Numbered from the stretch's first letter, positions 36,301-43,205 are shown. The stretch: 43,205 nucleotides of DNA from an uncultured Bacteriovoracaceae bacterium (GCA_938034385.1 CALHLC010000010.1:1-43205), one strand, 5' to 3'. Made by a program: numbers and translations. The notes: generated by a model from the letters alone, not told the origin.

Positions 36301-36329
36301 TTGTGAGATTCTTTGAAAAATACTATTAT
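36301..36329 (+). promoter_or_regulatory. Sigma-70-type promoter of the arsM operon
   Basis: TTGTGA (36301-36306) and TATTAT (36324-36329) are separated by 17 nt. Transcription would start about 7 nt later, just before AGGAGA (36340-36345) and the ATG. A perfect 12-bp palindrome GATTAATTAATC (36247-36258) lies upstream. No classical ArsR operator is recognised. Confidence 0.5.
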
Positions 36330-36350
36330 ATGGCAAAATAGGAGAAAAAT

Positions 36351-37415
36351 ATGGAAAACATTCATGAATCAGTTCAAGACTATTACGGGAAAGAGCTTCA
36401 ACATACTAATGATTTAAAAACAAATGCCTGTTGCACTATCACTGATATTCCCGATTATATAAAAAAAGGGCTTTCAAATGTTCACGATGAAGTACTTGCA
36501 AAGTATTACGGTTGTGGAATTGCTATCCCTCATCAAATACAAGCAGCAAAAATTTTAGACCTTGGTTCAGGTTCAGGAAGAGATTGTTATTTATTATCTC
36601 AACTTGTTGGACAAGAGGGCGAAGTTATTGGTGTAGACATGACAGATGAACAACTTAATGTAGCAAACAAGCACCTTGATTATCATAAAGATAAATTTAA
36701 TTTTTCTAAAAACAATGTTCAGTTTTTAAAAGGAAATATTGAAGAACTAGAAAAATTAAATTTAAAAAATAATTATTTTGATATCATTGTTTCTAATTGT
36801 GTTATCAATCTTGCAAAAAATAAATTAAGTGTATTAAAGTCTTCTTATGACCTTCTAAAAGAAGGTGGTGAAATGTATTTCTCTGATATTTATGTTGATA
36901 GAAGAATTCCAAAACATTTACAAAACGACCCGGTTTTATATGGAGAATGCTTATCAGGATCTTTATATTGGAATGACTTTATTGATTTATCAAAAGAAGT
37001 TGGCTTTAATGACCCTAGAGTCGTAGAGGTAAAGCCCGTAACTATCGAAAATGCAAAAATTCAAAAACAATTGCAGGGATATAATTTCTATTCCGTAACG
37101 GTACGTCTGTTTAAAATCCCAAAGCTTGAATACAGATGTGAAGACTTCGGACAAGCAGTCATTTATAAAGGAAATATCAAAAACTCTGAAAAGTTTTTTG
37201 ATCTTGACGAACATCACAGATTTTTCAAAGGAAAAGTAAAAGAGGTTTGTGGTAATACGTACAGGATGTTAAATGATACTCGTTTCTCAAATAGCTTTGA
37301 CTTTATTGGGAATTGGGATACTCATTACGGAATTTTTACGGGATGTGGTGGTGACATGCCATTTAGCGAAAGTGCTGCTTCACCAAACACAAGTACCGAT
37401 ATTGGTTGCTGTTAG
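36351..37415 (+). CDS. arsM: Arsenite S-adenosylmethionine methyltransferase
   Basis: ArsM methylates As(III) to mono- and dimethylated species. The SAM site is ILDLGSGSGRDCYLLSQL (about residues 68-85). Cysteines at 28, 55, 150 and 200 have nearly the same spacing as the four catalytic Cys of characterised ArsM (150 to 200 is the same 50-residue step), and an extra Cys27 makes a CC pair. A C-terminal domain (about 245-354) follows the Rossmann core and ends in a Cys-rich tail (GCGGD, GCC). The SD is AGGAGA before ATG 36351. The stop overlaps the radical SAM start by one base. Confidence 0.9.
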   Translation: MENIHESVQDYYGKELQHTNDLKTNACCTITDIPDYIKKGLSNVHDEVLAKYYGCGIAIPHQIQAAKILDLGSGSGRDCYLLSQLVGQEGEVIGVDMTDEQLNVANKHLDYHKDKFNFSKNNVQFLKGNIEELEKLNLKNNYFDIIVSNCVINLAKNKLSVLKSSYDLLKEGGEMYFSDIYVDRRIPKHLQNDPVLYGECLSGSLYWNDFIDLSKEVGFNDPRVVEVKPVTIENAKIQKQLQGYNFYSVTVRLFKIPKLEYRCEDFGQAVIYKGNIKNSEKFFDLDEHHRFFKGKVKEVCGNTYRMLNDTRFSNSFDFIGNWDTHYGIFTGCGGDMPFSESAASPNTSTDIGCC

Positions 37416-38332
37416 TGGAGAAAAAATTTTCTAATCCTAAAATAACTCTCAAGGGAGAAAATAGAGCATCTGTCTCTTTAACTGAATTGAAATCGCTTTG
37501 GTTCAACACTGGAACAAGGTGTAATCTTGAGTGTGAAAATTGCTATATTGAATCTTCCCCTACTAATGATCGCTTATCCTATATTTCAACAAAAGACGTT
37601 TCTACATACTTAGAAGAAATTAAACTTAATAAACTAGCGACAGAATATATTAATTTTACCGGAGGAGAACCTTTTTTAAATCCTCAAATGATCGATATTC
37701 TTGACCTTGTTTTATCTCAAGGATTTAAAACCATTGTTCTTACGAATGCATATAATATTATTAATCGCCACAAAGATGCTCTATTAGACCTTAACCAAAG
37801 ATATCCAAATTATCTAAAAATTAGAGTTTCTCTTGATCACTACACTTTAGATGTCCACGAAAAAGAGCGAGGAAAAAACACCTTTATTAAAACAGTTCAA
37901 AACATAAAATGGTTAGGTGATAATAATTTTGAAGTCTCTATCGCTGGAAGATCTTTAGTTCACGAAAGTAACAAAGAAGCTATTGATGGCTATAAAAAAC
38001 TCTTTTCAGACCATCAAATTAAGTTAGAAATATCTTCCGAGAACTTAATTATTTTCCCTGAAATGATCTCACAAGAAGACGTTCCAGAAATCACTACAAA
38101 ATGCTGGGACGTCTTAGGCATATCTCCAAGATCTATGATGTGCTCTACTGAAAGAATGATAGTCAAAAAAAAAGGCGAGGAAACTCCTGTTGTTCTTCCT
38201 TGCACTTTACTTGCTTATGACAAACAGTTTGAACTTGGAAGTTCTCTGATGAAAAGTGAGAAGGAAGTTTATTTAAATCATGAATATTGTGCGAAATTTT
38301 GTGTTCTTGGTGGAGCATCTTGTTCTGGATAG
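37415..38332 (+). CDS. Radical SAM enzyme coupled to arsM
   Basis: The cluster motif C36-NLE-C-EN-C43 (CxxxCxxC) binds the [4Fe-4S] that cleaves SAM, and FTGGEPFLNP is the SAM-binding GGE motif. More conserved Cys occur in TTKCWDVLG, MMCST and LPCTLL. The C-terminus ends in CAKFCVLGGASCSG, suggesting extra metal ligands. I recall a family with this ending but no proven function; it is not the arsenosugar enzyme ArsS by motif. GTG 37415 overlaps the arsM stop (TAGTG); TTG 37406 in the same frame is an alternative. No terminator is seen after it. Confidence 0.82.
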   Translation: MEKKFSNPKITLKGENRASVSLTELKSLWFNTGTRCNLECENCYIESSPTNDRLSYISTKDVSTYLEEIKLNKLATEYINFTGGEPFLNPQMIDILDLVLSQGFKTIVLTNAYNIINRHKDALLDLNQRYPNYLKIRVSLDHYTLDVHEKERGKNTFIKTVQNIKWLGDNNFEVSIAGRSLVHESNKEAIDGYKKLFSDHQIKLEISSENLIIFPEMISQEDVPEITTKCWDVLGISPRSMMCSTERMIVKKKGEETPVVLPCTLLAYDKQFELGSSLMKSEKEVYLNHEYCAKFCVLGGASCSG

Positions 38333-38382
38333 TTTATTTTCCCTTTATCAACTAAGTTACAGGATCAAACGTAGAGAAGTTT

Positions 38383-38502
38383 TTACAACAAGTTCTTCTT
38401 CTTTTTTTTCTCATTTTTTATTTTCTTTTTCTCTTTTGTTGTTAGTTTCTTCTTTTCTTTATTTTTCACTTTATCTTTATTTCCTTTATTCCTTTTCCCC
38501 AC
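38383..38502 (-). CDS. Lysine-rich micropeptide (39 aa, 19 Lys)
   Basis: A GTG at 38502 is preceded by AAGGAG with a 5-nt spacer. The SD overlaps the last codons of the methyltransferase gene, whose TAA ends 2 nt before the GTG. The frame of 39 codons gives MGKRNKGNKDK followed by repeated KEKKK and KKIKNEKKKKK blocks and ends LL. Lysine is 19 of 39 residues, with AAA and AAG both used. No Cys or aromatic residue is present. The very A/G-rich strand could stay open by chance, but the SD and coupling favour a real gene. It may be a substrate of the methyltransferase upstream; that is inference. Confidence 0.5.
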   Translation of the reverse strand: MGKRNKGNKDKVKNKEKKKLTTKEKKKIKNEKKKKKNLL

Positions 38503-38503
38503 C

Positions 38504-39193
38504 TTATCTCCTTGTATTTAAGTCTTCTTTCTCTACATTCGTTAAAGTTTTTGTGTAAGTATGAATATATCCACTAAAGTCTTCCTGATTATCAGTACTT
38601 TCAGGTTTTACTCGTTCATGAGTATAGTTCAGTTTTTCCATCTCAAGATTAAATTTCCCTTGATAACCTCTATTGGGCAACACAAGCACGACTTCAGTAT
38701 TCTCCTTACTGTGTTTATTAATAAAAGAAGAAAGCAGCTCTGAATGATCTCTTTCATAAAGAACATCGCTTCCAATAATTAAATCAAACTTTCCAAGAGA
38801 TGTTTCCTCGTCGCTCCAGTTGCAAAGATGAAAATCAATGTTTTTTGCACGGTTTAATTTTACATTTTCCTCTAAAAAAACTTTAGATTCAGGATGATAA
38901 TCAGTTGCAGTAATATTAGCTTCTCTTTTATTTAGCACAAGACTACTAAGAGCAACGCCACAACCAAGCTCAAGTATTGCTTTATTCTCTATATCATAAG
39001 TACACATCAAGTTTGCCATAATTTCACCTGACTCCCACAAGATCCCAAAGATAGGCCATAATGTAGAATTAATTCCACGTTTTTCGGAAACCTTATTATC
39101 ATCAGAAAATTGCTGCTTGTTTTTTAAAGCTCTTAAGTGAATGTCAAAGTCAGGAAATTCTTTTGTAACATAACGTAGTTGAATCTCTGCAAT
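38504..39193 (-). CDS. METTL/Methyltransf_16-like lysine methyltransferase family protein, ATT start
   Basis: It is a Rossmann SAM methyltransferase of the METTL21/protein-lysine type. SAM motifs are ILELGCGVALSSLVL, ATDYHP and the DVLYERDH motif (Asp-Val-Leu-Tyr). The region upstream of the first TTG (39040) still codes in frame for DIHLRALKNKQQFSDDNKV and LWPIFGILWESGE, which match the conserved N-terminus of this family. That frame reaches back to ATT at 39193, next to TAG; AAGGCGG lies 5 nt ahead of the ATT. The most likely start is therefore ATT, giving 229 aa. A lysine-rich ORF follows with coupled SD. Confidence 0.82.
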   Translation of the reverse strand: MAEIQLRYVTKEFPDFDIHLRALKNKQQFSDDNKVSEKRGINSTLWPIFGILWESGEIMANLMCTYDIENKAILELGCGVALSSLVLNKREANITATDYHPESKVFLEENVKLNRAKNIDFHLCNWSDEETSLGKFDLIIGSDVLYERDHSELLSSFINKHSKENTEVVLVLPNRGYQGKFNLEMEKLNYTHERVKPESTDNQEDFSGYIHTYTKTLTNVEKEDLNTRR

Positions 39194-39498
39194 CTAATCC
39201 GCCTTATTATTGAAGAGAAAGTCTTTCTCTTACTTCACCCTAGCACAGATTTCCTAATAGGTAAGAATACTTACTACCCTTGAATTTAATGTCTTATAAA
39301 AAATATCTTTAAAAGTTGTGAAGTACCCATAGAATGGAGTTCACTAGATATTATTAGTCTAAACCTCTATTATCTAAAAGATATTTATCTCTATCGGGAC
39401 CACTGTCAAATCCTTATACACATTTTGAAAAATATTCTTTGCAACAACCTTATGAAAAAACAAAAGTATAAAATAGTACTTTAACAAGGAAAATTATT
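39194..39498. other. Intergenic region between divergent methyltransferase and 369-aa exported protein genes
   Basis: This 305-nt stretch holds no gene I can support. Near the methyltransferase there is an inverted repeat (AAGAGAAA at 39213-39220 with TTTCTCTT at 39224-39231). A palindrome-like GTAAGAATACTTAC lies near 39261. A TATAAA box near 39466 could serve the rightward gene, whose SD is AAGGA at 39486-39490. Confidence 0.5.
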
Positions 39499-40608
39499 GT
39501 GAAAAGCATCATACAAATCATGATCTTAACATTTTTAGCATTTGGACATGCTCAAGAAATAACTGATCACCAAGGAAATTTTAAAAATCTATCTGAAGAT
39601 CATATTCACTTGACTCAAGCCTTATTTGAAAATGGAAGAGCAACATTAAAAAGTTTTATTAAAAACTATAGAAATTCTTCAGAAGAAGAAAAGAAAATCA
39701 TTAAAAAATCAATATATACTATTTTAGATCTATCAAATTATAAGACAATTCCACTAACTGACAAAGACGGCAACACCTTAGTGTTAGCAACAGGAAAAAA
39801 ATCATACCTCTACAATGTCATTCTATTAGAAGATCATAGCCACAAATACAAAAATGCAAGAGTGGAAGATCTAGTCTTTAACAAAAAATTCATGAAACAA
39901 TATATCCAAGGAAATATTTCATTGGTAACTGTACCCTATGGTAACCCCGTTCTTTCTTCGTCTTATCGAATTTTCAAAGAAGAACTTGAACTTCGTAAAA
40001 AGGAACAAATCAAAGAAAAAGAACTCACTCAAGAAAGATTAAATCAAGAAGAGCTTCAACTTTGCGAACTTCAAACAACAAGCGATACTTTACCTGTTAT
40101 TATAAAAAACAACATAGAAGAAACAGAAGTAAAAAAAGAGCTCAATAATTACAAAGTGTACATGGGATATGGATTAAAGTATGGAACTAAAAATTTCAGT
40201 CTAGATCATGACGAAAGCGCGAGTTATTTCTATCTTGAGGCAGGAGGAATACTATGGAAAGGAATCTCTCCAATTATTGGCGGACAATTTGAAATAGGAT
40301 TAAACCCTCTAAAAGCTGGTTCTCAGGCCCATGGAACTTTTGAATTCAAACCCTTATTGGGAATAGCCTATAGTAATGGAGATAAACTTTACTCACTAGC
40401 TTATCAACCTCAACTATATCCTAAAAATGAACAGGGCGGAATTAAGCTTGATAATCATCAATTAAAGGCTTCCGCTATCATAAAAACAATTAAAAGAGAT
40501 TATGGAGCAATGTCTATAAAGATAGAGTTAAATACTAATTTAAATGGAAAAATCACATCATGCGGAATTGGTGCAATGATGAGATTCAAAAATAAATATC
40601 ATAATTAA
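39499..40608 (+). CDS. Exported two-part protein: helical N-terminus, beta-barrel-like C-terminus
   Basis: A signal peptide (about residues 1-18, ending FGHAQ) is followed by a charged helical region (20-200) with KKEQIKEKELTQERLNQEE, a likely coiled coil. The C-terminal half (about 220-369) has alternating strands such as KVYMGYGLKYGTKNFS, YFYLEAGGILW and AYQPQLYPK, resembling a small outer-membrane barrel. No family is recognised. GTG 39499 is set by AAGGA. It is the last gene before the tRNA-Ser fragment, so it probably belongs to the old chromosomal side of the island junction. Confidence 0.72.
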   Translation: MKSIIQIMILTFLAFGHAQEITDHQGNFKNLSEDHIHLTQALFENGRATLKSFIKNYRNSSEEEKKIIKKSIYTILDLSNYKTIPLTDKDGNTLVLATGKKSYLYNVILLEDHSHKYKNARVEDLVFNKKFMKQYIQGNISLVTVPYGNPVLSSSYRIFKEELELRKKEQIKEKELTQERLNQEELQLCELQTTSDTLPVIIKNNIEETEVKKELNNYKVYMGYGLKYGTKNFSLDHDESASYFYLEAGGILWKGISPIIGGQFEIGLNPLKAGSQAHGTFEFKPLLGIAYSNGDKLYSLAYQPQLYPKNEQGGIKLDNHQLKASAIIKTIKRDYGAMSIKIELNTNLNGKITSCGIGAMMRFKNKYHN

Positions 40609-40656
40609 AACAGAGTTGTGATGATTAATTTTTCAAAAATATTTTAATATAAAAAA

Positions 40657-40685
40657 TGGCGGAGAACGAGGGATTCGAACCCCTT
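40657..40685 (-). other. Displaced 3' end of a tRNA-Ser gene (candidate attachment site)
   Basis: On the minus strand the bases read GGGGTTCGAATCCCTCG then TTCTCCGCCA: the T-arm, the 3' acceptor strand GTTCTCC, discriminator G and CCA of a tRNA, most like tRNA-Ser. No 5' half, D-arm or anticodon precedes it, and the 5' side of the T-stem no longer pairs fully. A lone tRNA 3' end is the classic att scar left when an integrative element inserts in a tRNA gene and rebuilds it at its other end. The element would lie to the right. Confidence 0.75.
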
Positions 40686-40928
40686 GATTTCTCAGCTATT
40701 ATTATTTCAAAGTAAAACAAAAAGAAAAGAGAAGCAACTTTTCATCATTTGTGTTCTATTTTTATGGATAAAGATTTATTGTTATTAGTTTTAGCCCCAT
40801 ATCAGCCCCACAATTTTTCATTCCCTCTAAAATAAGTAAAGGGATTATATCCTTAAAAATGTAAGACTCTATTACTATGCCCAGATATTTAATCATGAGA
40901 ATATATATATTATATTTAGGAGAAATCA
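40686..40928. other. Island-edge intergenic region with 11-bp-spaced direct repeats
   Basis: No gene is supported in these 243 nt. AGCCCCA occurs twice (40793-40799 and 40804-40810), one helical turn apart and about 110 nt from the tRNA scar, as integrase arm-type sites are. The remaining sequence is AT-rich. AGGAGA at 40918-40923 is the SD of the next gene. Confidence 0.45.
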
Positions 40929-41252
40929 ATGGAAGATACAAAATTTAAAAAAGGTAACAAGTTCGGAAAAGGTCGCCCAAAACTCTCTGACCTAACCAAA
41001 CAAGTTAGATCTCAGTGTATGAAAGAAACAGCTCAAATTATAGAAGCATTAAGCTTACCTCACGATGAAGCAAAAAAGGTGATGACTTCAGCTAGTGCAT
41101 CTATGTTAATGAACTCGGTGTTTAAGTCCATTGAAAAGGGTGATCGAAAGATTATCATGGATCTATTGAATAGATTTCTTCCAAAGCCAAAAGAAGAAAA
41201 AGAGGAAAGCACTTCATCATCTAAAATTATTCAATTGGCTTATAAACTTTAA
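40929..41252 (+). CDS. DUF5681-like phage/plasmid protein (107 aa)
   Basis: The N-terminus FKKGNKFGKGRPK is the marker of DUF5681-type proteins, which occur in prophages and integrative elements. They are sometimes annotated near terminase genes; their biochemical role is unproved. The middle is helical (SLPHDEAKKVMTSASASMLMNSVF) and the tail is charged (FLPKPKEEKEESTSSSK). A good SD (AGGAGA) precedes ATG 40929. It is the first gene right of the tRNA scar and supports a mobile origin for this end of the window. Confidence 0.75.
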   Translation: MEDTKFKKGNKFGKGRPKLSDLTKQVRSQCMKETAQIIEALSLPHDEAKKVMTSASASMLMNSVFKSIEKGDRKIIMDLLNRFLPKPKEEKEESTSSSKIIQLAYKL

Positions 41253-41336
41253 TAACGACTGCTCTATAAGGCTTTTCAAAATCTATCTAAAGTCGTAACC
41301 AATATTTACTAATTCACTTAATTCATTCTTATTGGT

Positions 41337-41465
41337 TCACAGATAAATTTGATTTTCATGAGTGATAGTTGCCAGAATTTCTTTTTCATTTTTAATTAAG
41401 CTTAAATCCTCAAATTGAGAGTTTAGCCAAGACAAATATGACCTTAGTAAGACAAGGTCTTTAAC
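41337..41465 (-). pseudogene. Possible remnant ORF without a start codon
   Basis: Between the 67-aa gene and the DUF5681-like gene, a minus-strand frame stays open for 42 codons between TAG and TGA. Its composition is protein-like (LLRSYLSWLNSQFEDLSL, then EKEILATITHENQIYL). It has no ATG, GTG or SD at its start. It could be the C-terminal scrap of a lost gene or chance. The rest of this intergenic stretch shows nothing. Confidence 0.2.
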
Positions 41466-41484
41466 CTAACTAGATAATTCATAC

Positions 41485-41688
41485 CTATAACAAGTTCCAC
41501 TTGAGTACATTTTTCCTTTTTTTATCTTTATGAACAAGGTATTTGTTTAACGCAAGAATTTCCGAGTTTAGTTTTTTTTCATTATAGAGTGTGTTAAATT
41601 CTATAAATTCGGCTTCTTTGAATTTACGCTTAAGCAAAACATGCCACTTTTCATCTGATAAACTTGAATTGCAAAGAAAGTACTTCAT
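41485..41688 (-). CDS. Small hypothetical protein (67 aa)
   Basis: A good SD (AGGGAGA, 5-nt spacer) precedes the ATG. The product is short and basic at the C-terminus (HKDKKRKNVLKWNLL), with a mixed helical N-terminus (SLSDEKWHVLLKRKFKEAEF). I recognise no family. It is the last gene of a leftward three-gene set, 25 nt after the small Cys-rich membrane protein. Confidence 0.6.
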   Translation of the reverse strand: MKYFLCNSSLSDEKWHVLLKRKFKEAEFIEFNTLYNEKKLNSEILALNKYLVHKDKKRKNVLKWNLL

Positions 41689-41713
41689 CTTTGTCTCCCT
41701 CTTTATTTACATT

Positions 41714-42010
41714 TTATTTTAAGCATTCCTTGTCACAAAAGTTTTCACCCTGTTCATTTTTCTTTAAACAATTTGAATAACATTTAGAATATTCATTCCA
41801 TTCTTTATCAGACATTTCATCAAGACTATTAGTCATTAACAATAAATTACTAACCAAGCTGAGCACAACAAGTGAAACAAGGAGTGATATTAACTTACGA
41901 TGAAATGGCTTAACTCTCAACCTAGGCTCTAGAAACAAATCAACCAATCTCATAAATATAAGAGATGGGAAAAGGAGTATAATTGCAGAGAGAATCATTC
42001 CAGAAACCAT
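41714..42010 (-). CDS. Small two-helix membrane protein with twin CX3C tail
   Basis: Two hydrophobic helices (about residues 4-24 and 40-61) are followed by a soluble tail of about 37 residues. The tail holds CYSNC, ten residues, then CDKEC: a twin CX3C pattern that can form two disulphides in a helical hairpin. With two helices the tail lies on the same side as the N-terminus; disulphides would require the periplasm. The SD is AAGGTGA. No family is recognised; it sits in the presumed island. Confidence 0.65.
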   Translation of the reverse strand: MVSGMILSAIILLFPSLIFMRLVDLFLEPRLRVKPFHRKLISLLVSLVVLSLVSNLLLMTNSLDEMSDKEWNEYSKCYSNCLKKNEQGENFCDKECLK

Positions 42011-42066
42011 ATTTTCACCTTAGCTTAAGTTTTTTTCACATATATATCTTATTGAAAGTAAGTAAT

Positions 42067-42819
42067 CTAAAGAGAATGGACCCAGTTATGTTTATCATAT
42101 CTCATTAAAGCCTTTGATTTTAACCTATTTACAAATAGCACTACTTTTTCACCACCCATTGAACCTTGAGAAGAATTTGCCCATTTTTCTTCAATTGTAA
42201 AAAAATCATCAACGATCAAATTGCTAACTTCAACTAAATCTTTATATAAGTCCAAAGATTTCTTATTGTTAATTTTGAGATTGTGCCCAGAAATTATTTC
42301 TTTAAAGTCTTTTGAATCAAATTCAAAGTAACATTCAAACCAATTATTATTAGTTCTTCCTTTACACTGCAAGTTCTTAATTTTTTCCATTGAAAAAGAG
42401 TATCCGTTCATTAAAATTTTGAAGCGAACAGAGTTCTTCTCATCCTTGTAAACAAAGTCAGCCAAAGGTGTTGCTATAATGCTCAGAGAAAGCAAAAACA
42501 GCCAAAAAGGAATTATCTTATATTTTATATAATACTTATTCTTTTGATCCACGGAGTTTTTGTTGTAATTATTCAAAGATTGATAAAGAAAACATGCCGC
42601 CAAAATAACAACTACTAAACCAAACCCCCGTTGAAAAAAAGTTGAGGTTTCATTCATTGAAAGCTCAAGCCATATAAAGCTAGCAAGAGAAAAAACGAAC
42701 TCTCCAGACAATACGTAAAAAGGTATAAAAAAAAGGAAGTTTAAATCTTCTGACTTTATCATTGCAGTAAAAGGGAAAACAAAGGAAATAAAAAGTATAA
42801 AAGCACTATAATCTATCAT
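42067..42819 (-). CDS. Hypothetical multi-pass membrane protein (250 aa)
   Basis: Four hydrophobic segments (about residues 5-24, 29-52, 63-82 and 100-120) form an N-terminal membrane half. The C-terminal half (about 125-250) is soluble with two Cys (QCKGRTNNNWFECYFEF). I recognise no domain. AAGGACAG precedes ATG 42819. It is the first gene of a leftward operon with the twin-CX3C protein and the 67-aa protein. All three are unknown and lie in the presumed element. Confidence 0.65.
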   Translation of the reverse strand: MIDYSAFILFISFVFPFTAMIKSEDLNFLFFIPFYVLSGEFVFSLASFIWLELSMNETSTFFQRGFGLVVVILAACFLYQSLNNYNKNSVDQKNKYYIKYKIIPFWLFLLSLSIIATPLADFVYKDEKNSVRFKILMNGYSFSMEKIKNLQCKGRTNNNWFECYFEFDSKDFKEIISGHNLKINNKKSLDLYKDLVEVSNLIVDDFFTIEEKWANSSQGSMGGEKVVLFVNRLKSKALMRYDKHNWVHSL

Positions 42820-43205
42820 CTGTCCTTTTTCTCGAAAATTTCTCTCTAGTTTTGATCATTTCATAAGTTCGTAATTTCTATCCTTATTAATAGAACTAAA
42901 GTATTTAAAAAATTAACTTTTTAATCATATAAATCATAATTAAACTTTATAGTAGTACGTTACTTTTCTTTAAAGGTTTCAAGGAAAACTCATTAAAAAA
43001 ATAACGCATTGCCTTAATGGTTTAACGGAAAAATAACGAAAATTTGTCTCTTAAGTTCAAAAGTCGGTCTTCTCGCTTAATGGTGGAAACTTCTCAATAA
43101 ATCCTTCTGACACATCTCGTAAATCATTACAAAATTCATAAAAAAACAGACATAGTCTTCAACTTATTCAAAATTAAATTGCTGCTTAACATTTAACAAG
43201 GAGAA
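42820..43205. other. Divergent intergenic region at the window end
   Basis: No ORF or RNA is supported in these 386 nt. The last bases, AAGGAGAA at 43198-43205, are a strong SD whose start codon lies just beyond the window, so a rightward gene begins outside. Several near-identical TTAACG/TAACG words occur near 42960-43035 but form no clear repeat. Confidence 0.5.

Noticed and set aside
37415-38332. Calling the radical SAM enzyme ArsS
   Set aside because: The arsM neighbour suggests it, but the sequence around CxxxCxxC and the CAKFCVLGGASC ending do not match what I know of ArsS.
38280-38558. Plus-strand 92-aa hydrophobic ORF rich in Phe, Leu and Ser
   Set aside because: It overlaps the radical SAM 3' end out of frame, has no SD, and is the complement of the Lys-rich A/G tract (Lys codons read as Phe/Leu).
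39452-39484. 10-codon leader peptide before the gene at 39499
   Set aside because: An ATG-AAA-AAA frame exists, but it has no SD and no attenuator structure follows.
40657-40740. Intact tRNA-Ser gene
   Set aside because: Only the T-arm and acceptor 3' strand are present; no 5' acceptor, D-arm or anticodon can be folded upstream.

Overview
The window is AT-rich, densely packed chromosomal DNA from a Gram-negative bacterium. It holds outer-membrane beta-barrel proteins, an LptF/G-type LPS-transport permease, lipoproteins, a class A penicillin-binding protein and a soluble lytic transglycosylase. The AT-rich coding, frequent TTG/GTG starts behind good Shine-Dalgarno (SD) sequences, and many secreted proteins of no recognised family suggest a Bdellovibrionota relative of the Bacteriovorax/Halobacteriovorax type. 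That placement is inference from gene content; there is no rRNA here to test it.

Layout: 1-2.5 kb has a tandem 91-bp repeat, a small membrane ORF, tRNA-Gln and a bifunctional PBP. 2.6-7.7 kb has a porin-like barrel and a huge secreted low-complexity protein, converging with a 4-nt overlap. 7.7-9.6 kb is priA. 9.7-16.0 kb is a rightward housekeeping run: barrel protein, LptF/G, def, fmt, rpe, hutH, redoxin. 16.0-17.1 kb is leftward mscL and a TlpA-like thioredoxin. 17.1-19.9 kb has an orphan Flp/TadE-type pilin, glpK, a GmhB-like HAD phosphatase and a 50-aa lipoprotein. 19.8-24.6 kb is leftward radA, ligA and an unknown secreted protein. After a divergent secreted protein and tRNA-Ser(GCU), 25.7-28.7 kb carries a Cys-rich secreted protein, a DUF374-type acyltransferase and etfB-etfA, all leftward. 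28.9-36.1 kb has a LysM lipoprotein, a basic membrane-anchored protein, a ribbon-helix-helix protein, mrp, a HAMP-like membrane protein, a lytic transglycosylase and a metzincin lipoprotein.

The accessory part begins at about 36.3 kb. An arsM-like arsenite methyltransferase is translationally coupled to a radical SAM enzyme. Converging on them is a METTL-type methyltransferase that seems to start at an ATT codon. Its last codons carry the SD of a 39-aa protein that is about half lysine. At 40.66 kb there is a displaced tRNA-Ser 3' end, the mark of an element integrated in a tRNA gene. Everything to its right (a DUF5681-like phage/plasmid protein and a leftward operon of three small, mostly membrane, proteins) is probably one end of an integrative element that runs past the window.

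The best candidates for something undescribed are the methyltransferase/poly-lysine micropeptide pair and the arsM/radical-SAM operon. Next come the possible sigma-28 control of the metalloprotease and the tRNA-Ser island boundary.
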